The notes under the pieces were generated by a model that saw nothing but the letters and a program-made list of their open reading frames with translations, was not told the origin of the DNA and ran no database searches. Below, in pieces: positions 35,399-44,040 of a DNA stretch of 64,000 bases; the first letter of the stretch is position 1, and each line of letters opens with the position of its first letter. Location of the stretch: contig JAHCHW010000009.1 of the NCBI GenBank assembly GCA_026129525.1, positions 112,285 through 176,284 on the forward strand. Direction: 5' to 3'. Source of the DNA: Chitinophagales bacterium (GTDB taxonomy: Bacteria > Bacteroidota > Bacteroidia > Chitinophagales > LD1). A program made the translations under genes and the position numbers.

Positions 35399-35521
35399 AT
35401 GATAGAAATATACATACTCCTTGCAATTGCCTGTGTTCTGCTTGTATATGGCGTGTTTTTTAAACGCAATACCGATAAGTTAGACAACTACGGCAATCCG
35501 GTTTATCGAAAGAACAAGTAG
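35399..35521 (+). CDS. Small membrane protein (40 aa)
   Basis: ATG at 35399 opens a 40-residue frame. One transmembrane helix (about residues 3-21, I-Y-I-L-L-A-I-A-C-V-L-L-V-Y-G-V-F-F) is followed by K-R-N-T-D-K-L-D-N-Y-G-N-P-V-Y-R-K-N-K. The charged tail is a coherent protein-like sequence and the gap between purA and rnr is otherwise empty. A weak -7 box (CAAGTTTG) overlaps the leader. Function unknown. Confidence 0.55.
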   Translation: MIEIYILLAIACVLLVYGVFFKRNTDKLDNYGNPVYRKNK

Positions 35522-35601
35522 TTGCATACTATTCTTACTGCATGCACAAAACTTAATGTGCAGCAATTCGTCTTTTAGTTACTATGCCGCCTACATTCTC
35601 C

Positions 35602-35609
35602 TATATTTA
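35602..35609 (+). promoter_or_regulatory. -7 box of rnr
   Basis: TATATTTA, one mismatch to TAnnTTTG, ends 5 bases before the ATG at 35614, implying a nearly leaderless message. The -33 element is not clear. Confidence 0.35.
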
Positions 35610-35613
35610 GCGC

Positions 35614-37824
35614 ATGAGTAAAAAGAAAGACAAGAAAAAAAAGCATAAAAAATCTAAGGAGAAGCAAGCCCCAACCGAAGCGGCAGCCCATGTTTTGAGT
35701 GTAATTAAGGCAATGGGAAAAGATGCAGGGCTAAAAAAACTATTCCCGAAGCTGCTAAAAAAGCTCACGCAAGAAGATATCATTCTTTCGCTCAATCAAC
35801 TTGACCATGAAGGCAAAATACGCATTGAGCAAAAGGGGAAAATTACACTACTGGAAAAGCCGCAGCAGTCCGAAAGGAAACAAAGCAGAGTCAGCAGCGG
35901 TACGCATTCCGATTTTGTTTTCGGCACTGCCGATATTGCAAAAGGCGGATTTGGCTTTGTAAGTGTGGAAGGATGGGAGCGGGATATTTTTATTCCGCAG
36001 CGCGGGGTGCGTAACGCCATGCAAGGCGATGAAGTGAAAGTACGGATTACCGCACGTGGACGCAGACCTGAAGGTGAAATTGTAGAGATAATAAAGCGCT
36101 CGCAGGACAGTTTTACCGGGCGAATTGAAGTGCTGGAGAAGTTTGCCTTTTTTATTGCCGATGAAAAGAAACTCAAAACCGATGTATTTGTGCCGCTCAC
36201 CGCACTTAACGGAGCTACTACCGACCAGCGTGTAATAGTGCGTATTACAGACTGGAGGACAGGCAACAAAAATCCCTTAGGCGAAGTGGTGGAGGTGCTT
36301 ACCAACGAAGTTTCATCGGACTACGATATGAAACTAATTCTCATTCAAAACGGATTCAGTATTGATTTTCCGCACGAAGTTTACCGCGAATTGGAAAAGT
36401 ATGGCGAGCAGGTAACCGAAGCGCAGGCAAAAGGAAGGCTGGACATGCGCGATGTGCTCACCTTTACCATTGACCCCGAAGACGCCAAAGATTTTGACGA
36501 TGCCATATCCGTACGAAAAATTGAAAACGGGAATTGGGAAATAGGCGTACATATAGCGGATGTATCGTACTTTGTGCGCGAAGGCACTGCGCTCGATAAA
36601 GAGGCTGAAAAACGTGCAACTTCTGTTTACCTGCCCGACCGCGTTTGCCCTATGTTGCCCGAAAAACTATCGAACGTGCTGTGTTCGCTGCGCCCGGGCG
36701 AGGATAAACTCACCTTTTCAACCTTATTTGAATTTGATGAGAAGTATAGCATTAAGCATGTGCAAATTGCGCGCACTATCATTCACTCTAACAGAAGGTT
36801 TACCTACGAAGAAGCCCAACAGGTAATTGAAACCCGCCAGGGCGACTACGCGGAAGAGATTCTACTCTTGAATAGCATAGCACAAAAACTCCGCGAAAAA
36901 AGATTTAAGAAAGGTGCTATTGCCTTCGAAAAAGAGGAAGTGCGCTTTAAACTCGATGAAAAGGGAAAGCCTACCGGAATAGTTTTGAAAGTACGTAAAG
37001 ATGCTCACCTGTTGGTAGAAGATTTTATGCTGCTGGCTAATGAAACAGTGGCTAAGTATGGTTCTCGTCCTGTAAAAGGGAAAAATCCTCTTCCGTTTGT
37101 GTACCGCATTCACGACCAACCCGATCCTGCTAAACTGGAGCAGTTTTCAGCAGTAGCATCTCGCTTTGGTTACAACATAAAGTTCGATTCCGAAAAACAT
37201 GTGGCGGAAACCTTCAACACTATTTTAAAGAAAGTAGAAGGTCGGCCCGAAAAGCATGTAATAGAAACACTCGCCATTCGCAGTATGGCAAAAGCTGCTT
37301 ACACCACTGCTAACATTGGGCACTATGGGTTGGCAATGGAGCATTACACGCATTTCACTTCGCCCATTCGCAGATACCCTGATGTGTTAGTGCACCGACT
37401 GCTTAATGCGCTGCTTACCGGAAGCGATAAAATAATTGATAAAGAAGAATTGGAGGCGCGGTGTAAAAATTCATCGCTTATGGAGCGCAAGGCAATGGAT
37501 GCCGAGCGCGAAGCTGTTAAATACAAACAGATTGAATTTCTGCACGATAAAATAGGAGAGGAGTTTGACGGCATTATAAGCGGAGTAATTGCCAAAGGCG
37601 TTTTTGTAGAGATGATTGAAAACAAATGCGAAGGCATGGTGAGTATAGAAATGCTGGGCGATGAAGATTTTACGTACGATGAAAAAATGATTCGCCTTAC
37701 CGGAACCCGCAGCCGAAAACGTTACGAACTTGGCGACACCATTCGCGTAAAAATTCTCTCCGCTGATATACAGCTCCGAAGAATTGATTTAGGTTTGGCA
37801 AAACAGATAAAACTTCCGAAGTAA
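35614..37824 (+). CDS. rnr: Ribonuclease R
   Basis: The 736-aa product starts with a very Lys-rich stretch, then cold-shock domains (about 95-240), the RNB catalytic domain with T-I-D-P-E-D-A-K-D-F-D-D-A (metal-binding aspartates), and a C-terminal S1 domain (about 650-730). It is a 3'-5' exoribonuclease that degrades structured RNA. Its stop overlaps the next start (TAATG), so translation of the 100-aa protein is coupled. Confidence 0.95.
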   Translation: MSKKKDKKKKHKKSKEKQAPTEAAAHVLSVIKAMGKDAGLKKLFPKLLKKLTQEDIILSLNQLDHEGKIRIEQKGKITLLEKPQQSERKQSRVSSGTHSDFVFGTADIAKGGFGFVSVEGWERDIFIPQRGVRNAMQGDEVKVRITARGRRPEGEIVEIIKRSQDSFTGRIEVLEKFAFFIADEKKLKTDVFVPLTALNGATTDQRVIVRITDWRTGNKNPLGEVVEVLTNEVSSDYDMKLILIQNGFSIDFPHEVYRELEKYGEQVTEAQAKGRLDMRDVLTFTIDPEDAKDFDDAISVRKIENGNWEIGVHIADVSYFVREGTALDKEAEKRATSVYLPDRVCPMLPEKLSNVLCSLRPGEDKLTFSTLFEFDEKYSIKHVQIARTIIHSNRRFTYEEAQQVIETRQGDYAEEILLLNSIAQKLREKRFKKGAIAFEKEEVRFKLDEKGKPTGIVLKVRKDAHLLVEDFMLLANETVAKYGSRPVKGKNPLPFVYRIHDQPDPAKLEQFSAVASRFGYNIKFDSEKHVAETFNTILKKVEGRPEKHVIETLAIRSMAKAAYTTANIGHYGLAMEHYTHFTSPIRRYPDVLVHRLLNALLTGSDKIIDKEELEARCKNSSLMERKAMDAEREAVKYKQIEFLHDKIGEEFDGIISGVIAKGVFVEMIENKCEGMVSIEMLGDEDFTYDEKMIRLTGTRSRKRYELGDTIRVKILSADIQLRRIDLGLAKQIKLPK

Positions 37825-38126
37825 TGATTATCAATGCCACCATTCAGGTTGTTCCGCTTACAGATATTGAAACAGCTTTGGGAATGATTGACGAAGTAAT
37901 CGCCCTCATTCAACAGTCGGGAATAAGTTACACTGTAGGCGCTTTTGAAACTACGCTGGAAGGCGAATATGAAGAGGTACAGCAACTGCTCAAAAAAATT
38001 GAAGACACTTGCTACAATCAAAAGGAACTTCAGTTTTTACTCTACACCAAACTGCATATCTGCGGAAGTAAGGATATAACAGTGCAGTCAAAAACTGCTA
38101 AGTTTTACGAGCCGCCTGTTAAATAG
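37824..38126 (+). CDS. MTH1187/YkoF-type thiamine-binding protein
   Basis: The 100-aa protein resembles the MTH1187/YkoF family: a ferredoxin-like fold with V-x-P-x-x-D at the start and S-x-x-x-Y-T-V-G-x-x-x-T-T-L-E-G-E in the centre. Family members bind thiamine or a related ligand. The ATG overlaps the rnr stop codon by one base, so the two genes are translationally coupled. The actual ligand is unknown. Confidence 0.75.
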   Translation: MIINATIQVVPLTDIETALGMIDEVIALIQQSGISYTVGAFETTLEGEYEEVQQLLKKIEDTCYNQKELQFLLYTKLHICGSKDITVQSKTAKFYEPPVK

Positions 38127-38177
38127 ACGTGTCTCATTTCTCAATTTTATTTTCTTTATCGCCTAAAATTAGGTCTC

Positions 38178-38795
38178 ATGCAAAAACAAATTTCTCTCTT
38201 TCTCACAGCTATTGCCGCAACAGCATTGCTTTCGTTTACCGCATACCATACCGAAAACTTTTCTGTTGATGTAAATGCCTCATCGGTTAAGTGGCTGGGC
38301 AAAAAAGTTACCGGACAACACGAAGGAAACGTAAAACTCAAAAGCGGCACCTTGGTTATGAACCACGGCACACCCGTTTCCGGCTCCTTTGAATTGGATA
38401 TGACCTCCATAACCTGCACCGATATTACCGACCCGAAAAAGAATCAGGACTTGGTTGGGCATCTTAAAAACGATGACTTTTTCAGCGTAGATAAATTTCC
38501 TGTAGCAACACTTACCGTATCGCGTATTACAGCTATACAAAACCCTAAAGCCGGAGATAGCAATTACGAGTTATGGGGCAACCTAACCATTAAAGGAATT
38601 ACGCAACAGGTGCAGTTTCCTGCCCGTTTCGAAGCTACTCATGCATCGGTTAAGGCTTCGGCAAAAATTACTATTGACCGCACTAAATGGAATATCAGTT
38701 ACAAATCGGGTACTGTTTTTCCTGAATTGGTTGATAAGGCAATTGCCGACAATATAGAGTTTGAAGTAAGCATAACTGCTATAGGCGGACATTGA
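38178..38795 (+). CDS. YceI family protein
   Basis: The 205-aa secreted protein has a signal peptide (about 1-24) and the YceI lipocalin-like barrel: S-S-V-K-W-L-G-K-K-V-T-G-Q-H at the start, F-P-V-A-T-L-T-V in the middle, L-T-I-K-G-I-T-Q-Q-V. YceI proteins bind isoprenoid lipids such as polyprenols. Likely periplasmic. It ends 3 bp from the convergent esterase gene. Confidence 0.92.
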   Translation: MQKQISLFLTAIAATALLSFTAYHTENFSVDVNASSVKWLGKKVTGQHEGNVKLKSGTLVMNHGTPVSGSFELDMTSITCTDITDPKKNQDLVGHLKNDDFFSVDKFPVATLTVSRITAIQNPKAGDSNYELWGNLTIKGITQQVQFPARFEATHASVKASAKITIDRTKWNISYKSGTVFPELVDKAIADNIEFEVSITAIGGH

Positions 38796-38798
38796 TGT

Positions 38799-41003
38799 TT
38801 ACTTTATAATCACTACTCGCTTAGTTACGCTTTCACTCCCTGTTTGTATTCTTGCATAATATACTCCTTGGGGTACGGTTAAATTAACTGTGTGTTGTTG
38901 CTCATGGTCGGCAATCACGCTTTTGGTGTAAACAACTTTGCCGCCCATATCAAATATTTCAATCAATACATTGTTTTGAGGTGAAGTAACCCACAACAAA
39001 AACTTTCCGTTGTTAGGGTTCGGATAAACCTGAATGATAGCTTCGTTCAATAAACTGTTGCTGCTTGTAGGTTCATACGCAACAGTAGCCATGCCTGTTG
39101 CAATGCCGCTGCCTGCATCTGTAACAGTTACAAAATAATTCCCTGTGCAAAGACCTGTTGCTGTTTCGGTGGTTTGCACCGGAATGGAACTCCATGTGTA
39201 ATTGTATGGTAAAGTTCCTCCGCTTGCCGTGGCGGTTACTGTTCCATCGCAGTTGCCGACAGTGGCATTGGTAGAAGAAGTAGTTACAATCAGGTTTCCT
39301 CCGGTTTGTGTTACGGTAGCGCTTGCAGTAACCGTGTTGCCTGCATTATCGGTAACGGTAACGGTGTAAGTTCCTGCACACAGTCCTGTTGCGGTTTGTG
39401 TAGTTTGAGCAGGATTGGTGTTCCATGCGTATGAATACGGAGTAGTTCCGCCTGTTGCATTGGCGGTAGTTGTTCCGTTGCAGTTTCCGCCTGTTGCATT
39501 AGTGGAGGTTGCCGATACTGAAAGCGCAGTTCCGGTTTGTGTTACGGTAGCGCTTGCAGTAGCCGTGTTGCCTGCATTATCGGTAACGGTAACGGTGTAA
39601 GTTCCCGCACACAGTCCTGTTGCGGTTTGTGTAGTTTGAGCAGGATTGGTGTTCCATGCGTATGAATACGGTGTTGTTCCGCCTGTTGCATTGGCGGTAG
39701 TTGTTCCGTTGCAGTTTCCGCCTGTTGCATTAGTGGAGGTTGCCGAAACCGAAAGGGGAGGAGTGGTGTTTCCCACAGTAACATACAAATCAATTGGCCC
39801 CACTTTGCAGTTGTTCGATTTTGTTTCTACTACGGTTACATTCCCGCTGCTGCTGCCCCAGTTAACCGTAATACTGTTGCTGCCTTGTCCGCTGGCAATT
39901 GTTGCACCCGAAGGAACTGTCCATGCAAAGGTAGAGCCGGTTGTGTTGGGCACTGAATATGTTACTCCCTGTTGGCTGGTGTTTACGGTAATTAAACCGG
40001 TAATACTGTAGGGTGGTTGAAGGATGCCGAAAAAGTAAGCCGACCAGAAAGAAGAATACAGGTTCACATCAATAGCATACGAAGCAGTGGTGCCGCCTTG
40101 CTGATAGCAACTGCCCGGGTCAACCGCAATGCCGTGCCCCATGCCGTTAATGGAATAGTATTCCACTACTACTTTGCCGCTGTTGTTTTTGTACTGCTTC
40201 AACTCAACCGATGAGTTGCCGTTAAAAGCAGAATTAGTGTAATCAGCGGTTTGGTCGGTGCCATGCAAGTTGGTGAATTGTTTTACCAATTCTGTTGCAT
40301 TGTTTTTGTTGATGGTGTTATCGTTCGTTCCGTGAAAAATCGCCAGCCTCGGATACGTGCCGGTAAAACCCGGAAACTGTGCACGCACTAAATCGCCCCA
40401 CTCGGCAGGAGTTTTGCTTACCAAGCCTAACGCTGCCGTATAAACTCCGGTTGAACTGGTAGCTACCTTATACGGAAGCCCTGCCATTTCAGCCCCTGCG
40501 GCAAATACATCGGGGTACGCAGCCAGCATTACCACCGTCATAGCTCCGCCTGCCGATAAACCTGTTGCAAAAACGCGGGAACTATCAATACTGTAGTTGG
40601 CTTTCATGTAATCGGTAACTTGTTTAATTGATAAGCCCTCGCCTTGGTTGCGGTTGTGGTCGCCCGGTTCCCAATAGTTAAAACACGAGGAAGAATTGTT
40701 CGATGATTTCTGCCCTATGTGCGCCACATAAAACTTGTGTGTTTCTGCCAAGGTGTTCCATGCCGTTTCGGTTGAATAACTCGAAGCGCTTTGGGTGCAG
40801 CCGTGCATCACTACCACCAACGGGGCGTTAGACGGCATGTTCGATGGCACATACTTCCATGCATTTACATCTCCGGGGTTACTGCCAAAGTTAGTAATGG
40901 CAGTACCTTGCGAAAACACATTTACCGGTAACAGCACGCTGTAAACAACTACTGCTAATACAGTTGTAAAACCGGATGGTTTGAGGTAAGGGTATAACAT
41001 CAT
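38799..41003 (-). CDS. PHB depolymerase-type esterase with SprB repeats and T9SS domain
   Basis: The 734-aa product has a signal peptide (about 1-32) and a PHB depolymerase/feruloyl-esterase-type domain (about 40-330) with V-V-M-H-G-C and nucleophile Ser150 (G-L-S-A-G-G). A PKD-like segment (about 340-415) precedes three SprB repeats (about 420-655; Y-S-Y-A-W-N-T-N-P, A-G-T-Y-T-V-T-V-T-D). A T9SS type A domain (V-Y-P-N-P-N-N-G-K, about 660-734) ends it. It is exported to the surface or medium and probably hydrolyses polyester or plant ester bonds. Confidence 0.9.
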   Translation of the reverse strand: MMLYPYLKPSGFTTVLAVVVYSVLLPVNVFSQGTAITNFGSNPGDVNAWKYVPSNMPSNAPLVVVMHGCTQSASSYSTETAWNTLAETHKFYVAHIGQKSSNNSSSCFNYWEPGDHNRNQGEGLSIKQVTDYMKANYSIDSSRVFATGLSAGGAMTVVMLAAYPDVFAAGAEMAGLPYKVATSSTGVYTAALGLVSKTPAEWGDLVRAQFPGFTGTYPRLAIFHGTNDNTINKNNATELVKQFTNLHGTDQTADYTNSAFNGNSSVELKQYKNNSGKVVVEYYSINGMGHGIAVDPGSCYQQGGTTASYAIDVNLYSSFWSAYFFGILQPPYSITGLITVNTSQQGVTYSVPNTTGSTFAWTVPSGATIASGQGSNSITVNWGSSSGNVTVVETKSNNCKVGPIDLYVTVGNTTPPLSVSATSTNATGGNCNGTTTANATGGTTPYSYAWNTNPAQTTQTATGLCAGTYTVTVTDNAGNTATASATVTQTGTALSVSATSTNATGGNCNGTTTANATGGTTPYSYAWNTNPAQTTQTATGLCAGTYTVTVTDNAGNTVTASATVTQTGGNLIVTTSSTNATVGNCDGTVTATASGGTLPYNYTWSSIPVQTTETATGLCTGNYFVTVTDAGSGIATGMATVAYEPTSSNSLLNEAIIQVYPNPNNGKFLLWVTSPQNNVLIEIFDMGGKVVYTKSVIADHEQQHTVNLTVPQGVYYARIQTGSESVTKRVVIIK
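39301..39763 (-). repeat. Two 231-bp tandem repeats encoding SprB units
   Basis: The segments starting at 39301 and 39532 repeat with a period of 231 bp (77 codons) and are almost identical at DNA level. A third unit (about 39070-39300) is diverged. The near-identity suggests recent duplication or conversion. Confidence 0.8.
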
Positions 41004-41310
41004 GTTGGGTTTATGGTGTGTTGTTAAAAACTTGCCGGTGCTATTGAACTATCCACAAAACGCTGTAAGAAAATGAAAGCTCCCTAATCAATAGCCGTTC
41101 CGAATTTATAATAATCGGGGGAATGGCAGAAATGAGGTGCAATAACTCATCTGTTGACGAAAAAAATCACCATCCTGTTCATCGTTTTTATTTGGTTGTC
41201 CGTCTCCTTCGGAGTCGAACCTTCTTAGGTTGGAGGGTTCATTTATTGGCAGGAAACCTAATGTGCTGCTAATGCTCGCTTACTTCCGATACAACCGTTA
41301 AACAACACTT
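41004..41310. other. Intergenic region with hairpins
   Basis: No gene is seen between the esterase start and the glucosidase stop. Hairpins CTCC-TTC-GGAG (41203-41213) and AACC-TTCTTA-GGTT (41217-41230) sit side by side. The text GGTTCGACTCC on the minus strand recalls a tRNA T-arm, but no acceptor or anticodon arms fit. It is probably an interspersed repeat. The rest looks featureless. Confidence 0.4.
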
Positions 41311-42492
41311 CTAAACCTCTATCTGCTTCTCATAAGCTAACCGATGATAAATATCGGCACTCGGGCGTTTGGTTCGGTCTTTAGTTTCAAGATTGGTTTC
41401 GTATAACCCAAAGCGGTAGGTAGGTCCAAGGTTCCACTCAAAGTTATCAAAGGTGCTCCACCAATAGTAGCCCCTTATAGCAATGCCTTGTTGCAGACAT
41501 TCGTGAATTATCCGCATATAATCTTTCATGGCATTTACTCTGTTGGAATCATCGGCAGCACAAATGCCGTTTTCGGTAACAATAACCGGAAGGCGGTAAC
41601 GGTTCCAGTAGCGCTCAATACATTCTTTTAAACCTTGCGGGTAGTATTCCCACATATCATCGTGCCGTTTGCCGAGCGCTTTTATTTTTTCGGGCGTATC
41701 AATGTAAGTAATCGGGAGCGGGTCGTGCGAAATTTTGGCGTAGTAACTCATACCAAAGAAATCGAGTTTGGCAGTAAAAGGTTTCAGCAAGCGCTCCATA
41801 AACCACCAGTCGCTTACTTTGGCGGGCAGCCAACCGAGTATATTTTCTGCCGAAAAAATAACCGTGTTGTGACTGATGCCCACCGGCTGTTGCGGAAATT
41901 TTGATTTAATGTAATCGTACACAATATTGTGTGCCTCGCCCATGTTACCAATGGCTTTCACTGCCGCAAGAATATTGTTTTTGAAAGGAGGAAACTGCCC
42001 CAGCACCCAACCGTTGCTCACGTAAACATTCGGCTCATTAAAAGTATTCCAGTAGGTTACGTGCTCACCGAATTCATCCACTGCCTTTTTGCAGAAATCA
42101 ACCCACAAGGCAATGTTTTCTTTTTTCTCCCAATTACCCTTTTGCGAAAACCACAAAGGATTGGTAAAGTGATGCAGCACCATCATAATTTTTACGCCCC
42201 GCTGTTTAAGGTCGGCTATAAACGATTGGTATTCTTCTACCGTTTCGCGGTGCAGTTCGGCAAAGGGGCTGCGTTGCAGTTTGCTCCACATTAAACTCAT
42301 ACGGTAATGCGGGGCGCAGTAGGCTATAATTTCAGCGTCTTCCTTAAATCGCTTTTCATGGTCGCACGTTTGATGGAAAGTATAGCCGTCTTTCGATTTT
42401 ACACCAAGCCAATCGTGTTCAAAAGCTGTTTCAATTTGGTAAGCAGCAGTGCTGGTGCCAAAAAAGAAATCGTTAGGAAAAGAAAGAAGCAT
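41311..42492 (-). CDS. GH1 family beta-glucosidase
   Basis: The 393-aa enzyme has the GH1 opening F-F-F-G-T-S-T-A-A-Y-Q-I-E, acid/base Glu153 in T-F-N-E-P and nucleophile Glu307 in V-T-E-N-G. No signal peptide is present, so it hydrolyses beta-glycosides in the cytosol. It is slightly shorter than the usual 440-450 aa of GH1. It starts 24 bp after the alpha/beta hydrolase gene on the same strand, so the two may share a transcript. Confidence 0.92.
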   Translation of the reverse strand: MLLSFPNDFFFGTSTAAYQIETAFEHDWLGVKSKDGYTFHQTCDHEKRFKEDAEIIAYCAPHYRMSLMWSKLQRSPFAELHRETVEEYQSFIADLKQRGVKIMMVLHHFTNPLWFSQKGNWEKKENIALWVDFCKKAVDEFGEHVTYWNTFNEPNVYVSNGWVLGQFPPFKNNILAAVKAIGNMGEAHNIVYDYIKSKFPQQPVGISHNTVIFSAENILGWLPAKVSDWWFMERLLKPFTAKLDFFGMSYYAKISHDPLPITYIDTPEKIKALGKRHDDMWEYYPQGLKECIERYWNRYRLPVIVTENGICAADDSNRVNAMKDYMRIIHECLQQGIAIRGYYWWSTFDNFEWNLGPTYRFGLYETNLETKDRTKRPSADIYHRLAYEKQIEV

Positions 42493-42516
42493 AAACAGAG
42501 TGAATGTATTTTTCGG

Positions 42517-43167
42517 CTACAAATAAACCACTTCGCGCAAAATTTTGTTTACCTCGCTGCTCATGGTCAGGTTCATAACATGCGAGCCGTTTACCACCGG
42601 AATTACATTCTTCACCTTCGAAATGGGGAACAGCGCATCTTTTGTTCCGTGTATATGAACAATATCGGTAGTTATTTCTGTTGGCGGCTGCCAATGGATA
42701 ACCGCATCAATTGCCCATTCAATAAACTCCGATGATGCATCAACGGTCATTTGCCGTATAAGTTCAGCCACTGCGGAATCTCTCCGGCTATCCAAACGCT
42801 TTACCAGCAGCGAATTGAACTTTTTGTAGAAATCGCCTTTAATGGGTTTATGCAGCCGCAAATATTTCATGGAGCGAATAAAGTAAGGCATTTCGCTGCG
42901 GCTTTTTACCGAGGCTATCAGCACAATTTTTGTGGGATTTACAATGCGCGAAAGCTCCACCGATATCATACCCCCCAGCGAAGTCCCAACGAGCACAAAC
43001 GGTTGGCTGTTATCAATAGAAGGCGCAAGGCGTGCGGCATAGTCGCGTAAACTCTCGCTTTTGCGCGGAGGCAAATGTTCCAGTACCTGTGCTTCCGGAA
43101 AAATTTGTAGCTGCGGAGCATACATCCGTTTATCGGCACCCAAGCCGGGTATCAGGTAAATGTTCAT
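42517..43167 (-). CDS. Alpha/beta hydrolase, paralogue of the one at 21394
   Basis: The 216-aa cytosolic hydrolase has Ser63 in G-T-S-L-G-G and His196 in N-G-S-H-V. Similar blocks (Y-L-I-P-G-L-G-A-D, A-V-I-H-W, H-I-H-G-T) mark it as a paralogue of the protein at 21394-22092. It precedes the glucosidase gene. Substrate unknown. Confidence 0.85.
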   Translation of the reverse strand: MNIYLIPGLGADKRMYAPQLQIFPEAQVLEHLPPRKSESLRDYAARLAPSIDNSQPFVLVGTSLGGMISVELSRIVNPTKIVLIASVKSRSEMPYFIRSMKYLRLHKPIKGDFYKKFNSLLVKRLDSRRDSAVAELIRQMTVDASSEFIEWAIDAVIHWQPPTEITTDIVHIHGTKDALFPISKVKNVIPVVNGSHVMNLTMSSEVNKILREVVYL

Positions 43168-43226
43168 TGACTCGAAAATAGGGAAGTTTCATTCGGGGGA
43201 GGGCATTGTTTTAGCATAGATAATCA

Positions 43227-44012
43227 CTAACCCCGCAACCTGCTCTTTAATGCTCTAAAGTAGTTGTTTGCCAAGCGCAATCGGCTTCCGTACCAACTGA
43301 ACATTTCACCATCCACCAATACTATTTTGCTTTTGGGACTAAACGATTGAAACTCCTCAAAATGAATTTCCTTAAATGCATATGGCTCCGATGACAGAAA
43401 AATAAAATCGGGGTTAAGTTCACTCAGCATTGCCGGGTCAATTTCCGGATACCGTGTTAACTTGCTCAATACATTGTACGCTCCAAAGTGCATCAGCATT
43501 TCGTTTATAAATGTGTTACCGGCAGCTGCCATATACGGCTTTCTCCAAATAAAGTAGGCAACCGAAACTGTTTTGGCAGAGTCGTTTGTATCAAAAAATA
43601 TTTGTTGTATAACCTCTTCCGCCTTTTTTTCGGTTCCGGTTATTCTGCCAACTTCCTTAATCATGGCAAATGCATCCTCCAAAGTGTTTACATCACTCAT
43701 CCAAACAGGAAACTGTCTTTGCAGTTCAGCAATACCTTCCTCGTAGTTCTCTTCCTTGTTGCCTATAATCAGGTCGGGCTGTAGTTGTGCTATTTTCTCA
43801 AAATCAAACTGCTTGGTACCGCCAACCTTCACCTTTTGGGCAATCTTGTCTTTCGGATGAATACAAAATCTGGTAACACCTGCCACTGAATCTTCTAAAC
43901 CCAAATCGAACAGCAGTTCGGTTTGCGAAGGCACCAACGAAACTATCCTGCGGGGCGGGAACGGAATTTCTACTACACGTTTAAGCTGGTCAGCACTTAC
44001 TATACTTGCCAT
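43227..44012 (-). CDS. BtuF-like helical-backbone metal receptor without signal peptide
   Basis: The 261-aa protein has the cluster A-2 substrate-binding protein fold: R-I-V-S-L-V-P-S-Q-T-E-L-L-F-D-L-G, V-G-G-T-K-Q-F-D and L-Q-P-D-L-I-I-G. BtuF/FhuD relatives bind cobalamin, haem or siderophores for ABC importers. No signal peptide or lipobox is visible, and no permease is nearby, so its location and partner are unclear. The start at 44012 fits the homology. Confidence 0.82.
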   Translation of the reverse strand: MASIVSADQLKRVVEIPFPPRRIVSLVPSQTELLFDLGLEDSVAGVTRFCIHPKDKIAQKVKVGGTKQFDFEKIAQLQPDLIIGNKEENYEEGIAELQRQFPVWMSDVNTLEDAFAMIKEVGRITGTEKKAEEVIQQIFFDTNDSAKTVSVAYFIWRKPYMAAAGNTFINEMLMHFGAYNVLSKLTRYPEIDPAMLSELNPDFIFLSSEPYAFKEIHFEEFQSFSPKSKIVLVDGEMFSWYGSRLRLANNYFRALKSRLRG

Positions 44013-44040
44013 ATCCTAAAGTTAAAAACAGCACACGCTT

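Noticed and set aside
41190..41245. tRNA gene on the minus strand
   Set aside because: GGTTCGACTCC looks like a T-loop, but the T-stem does not pair and acceptor and anticodon arms are missing.
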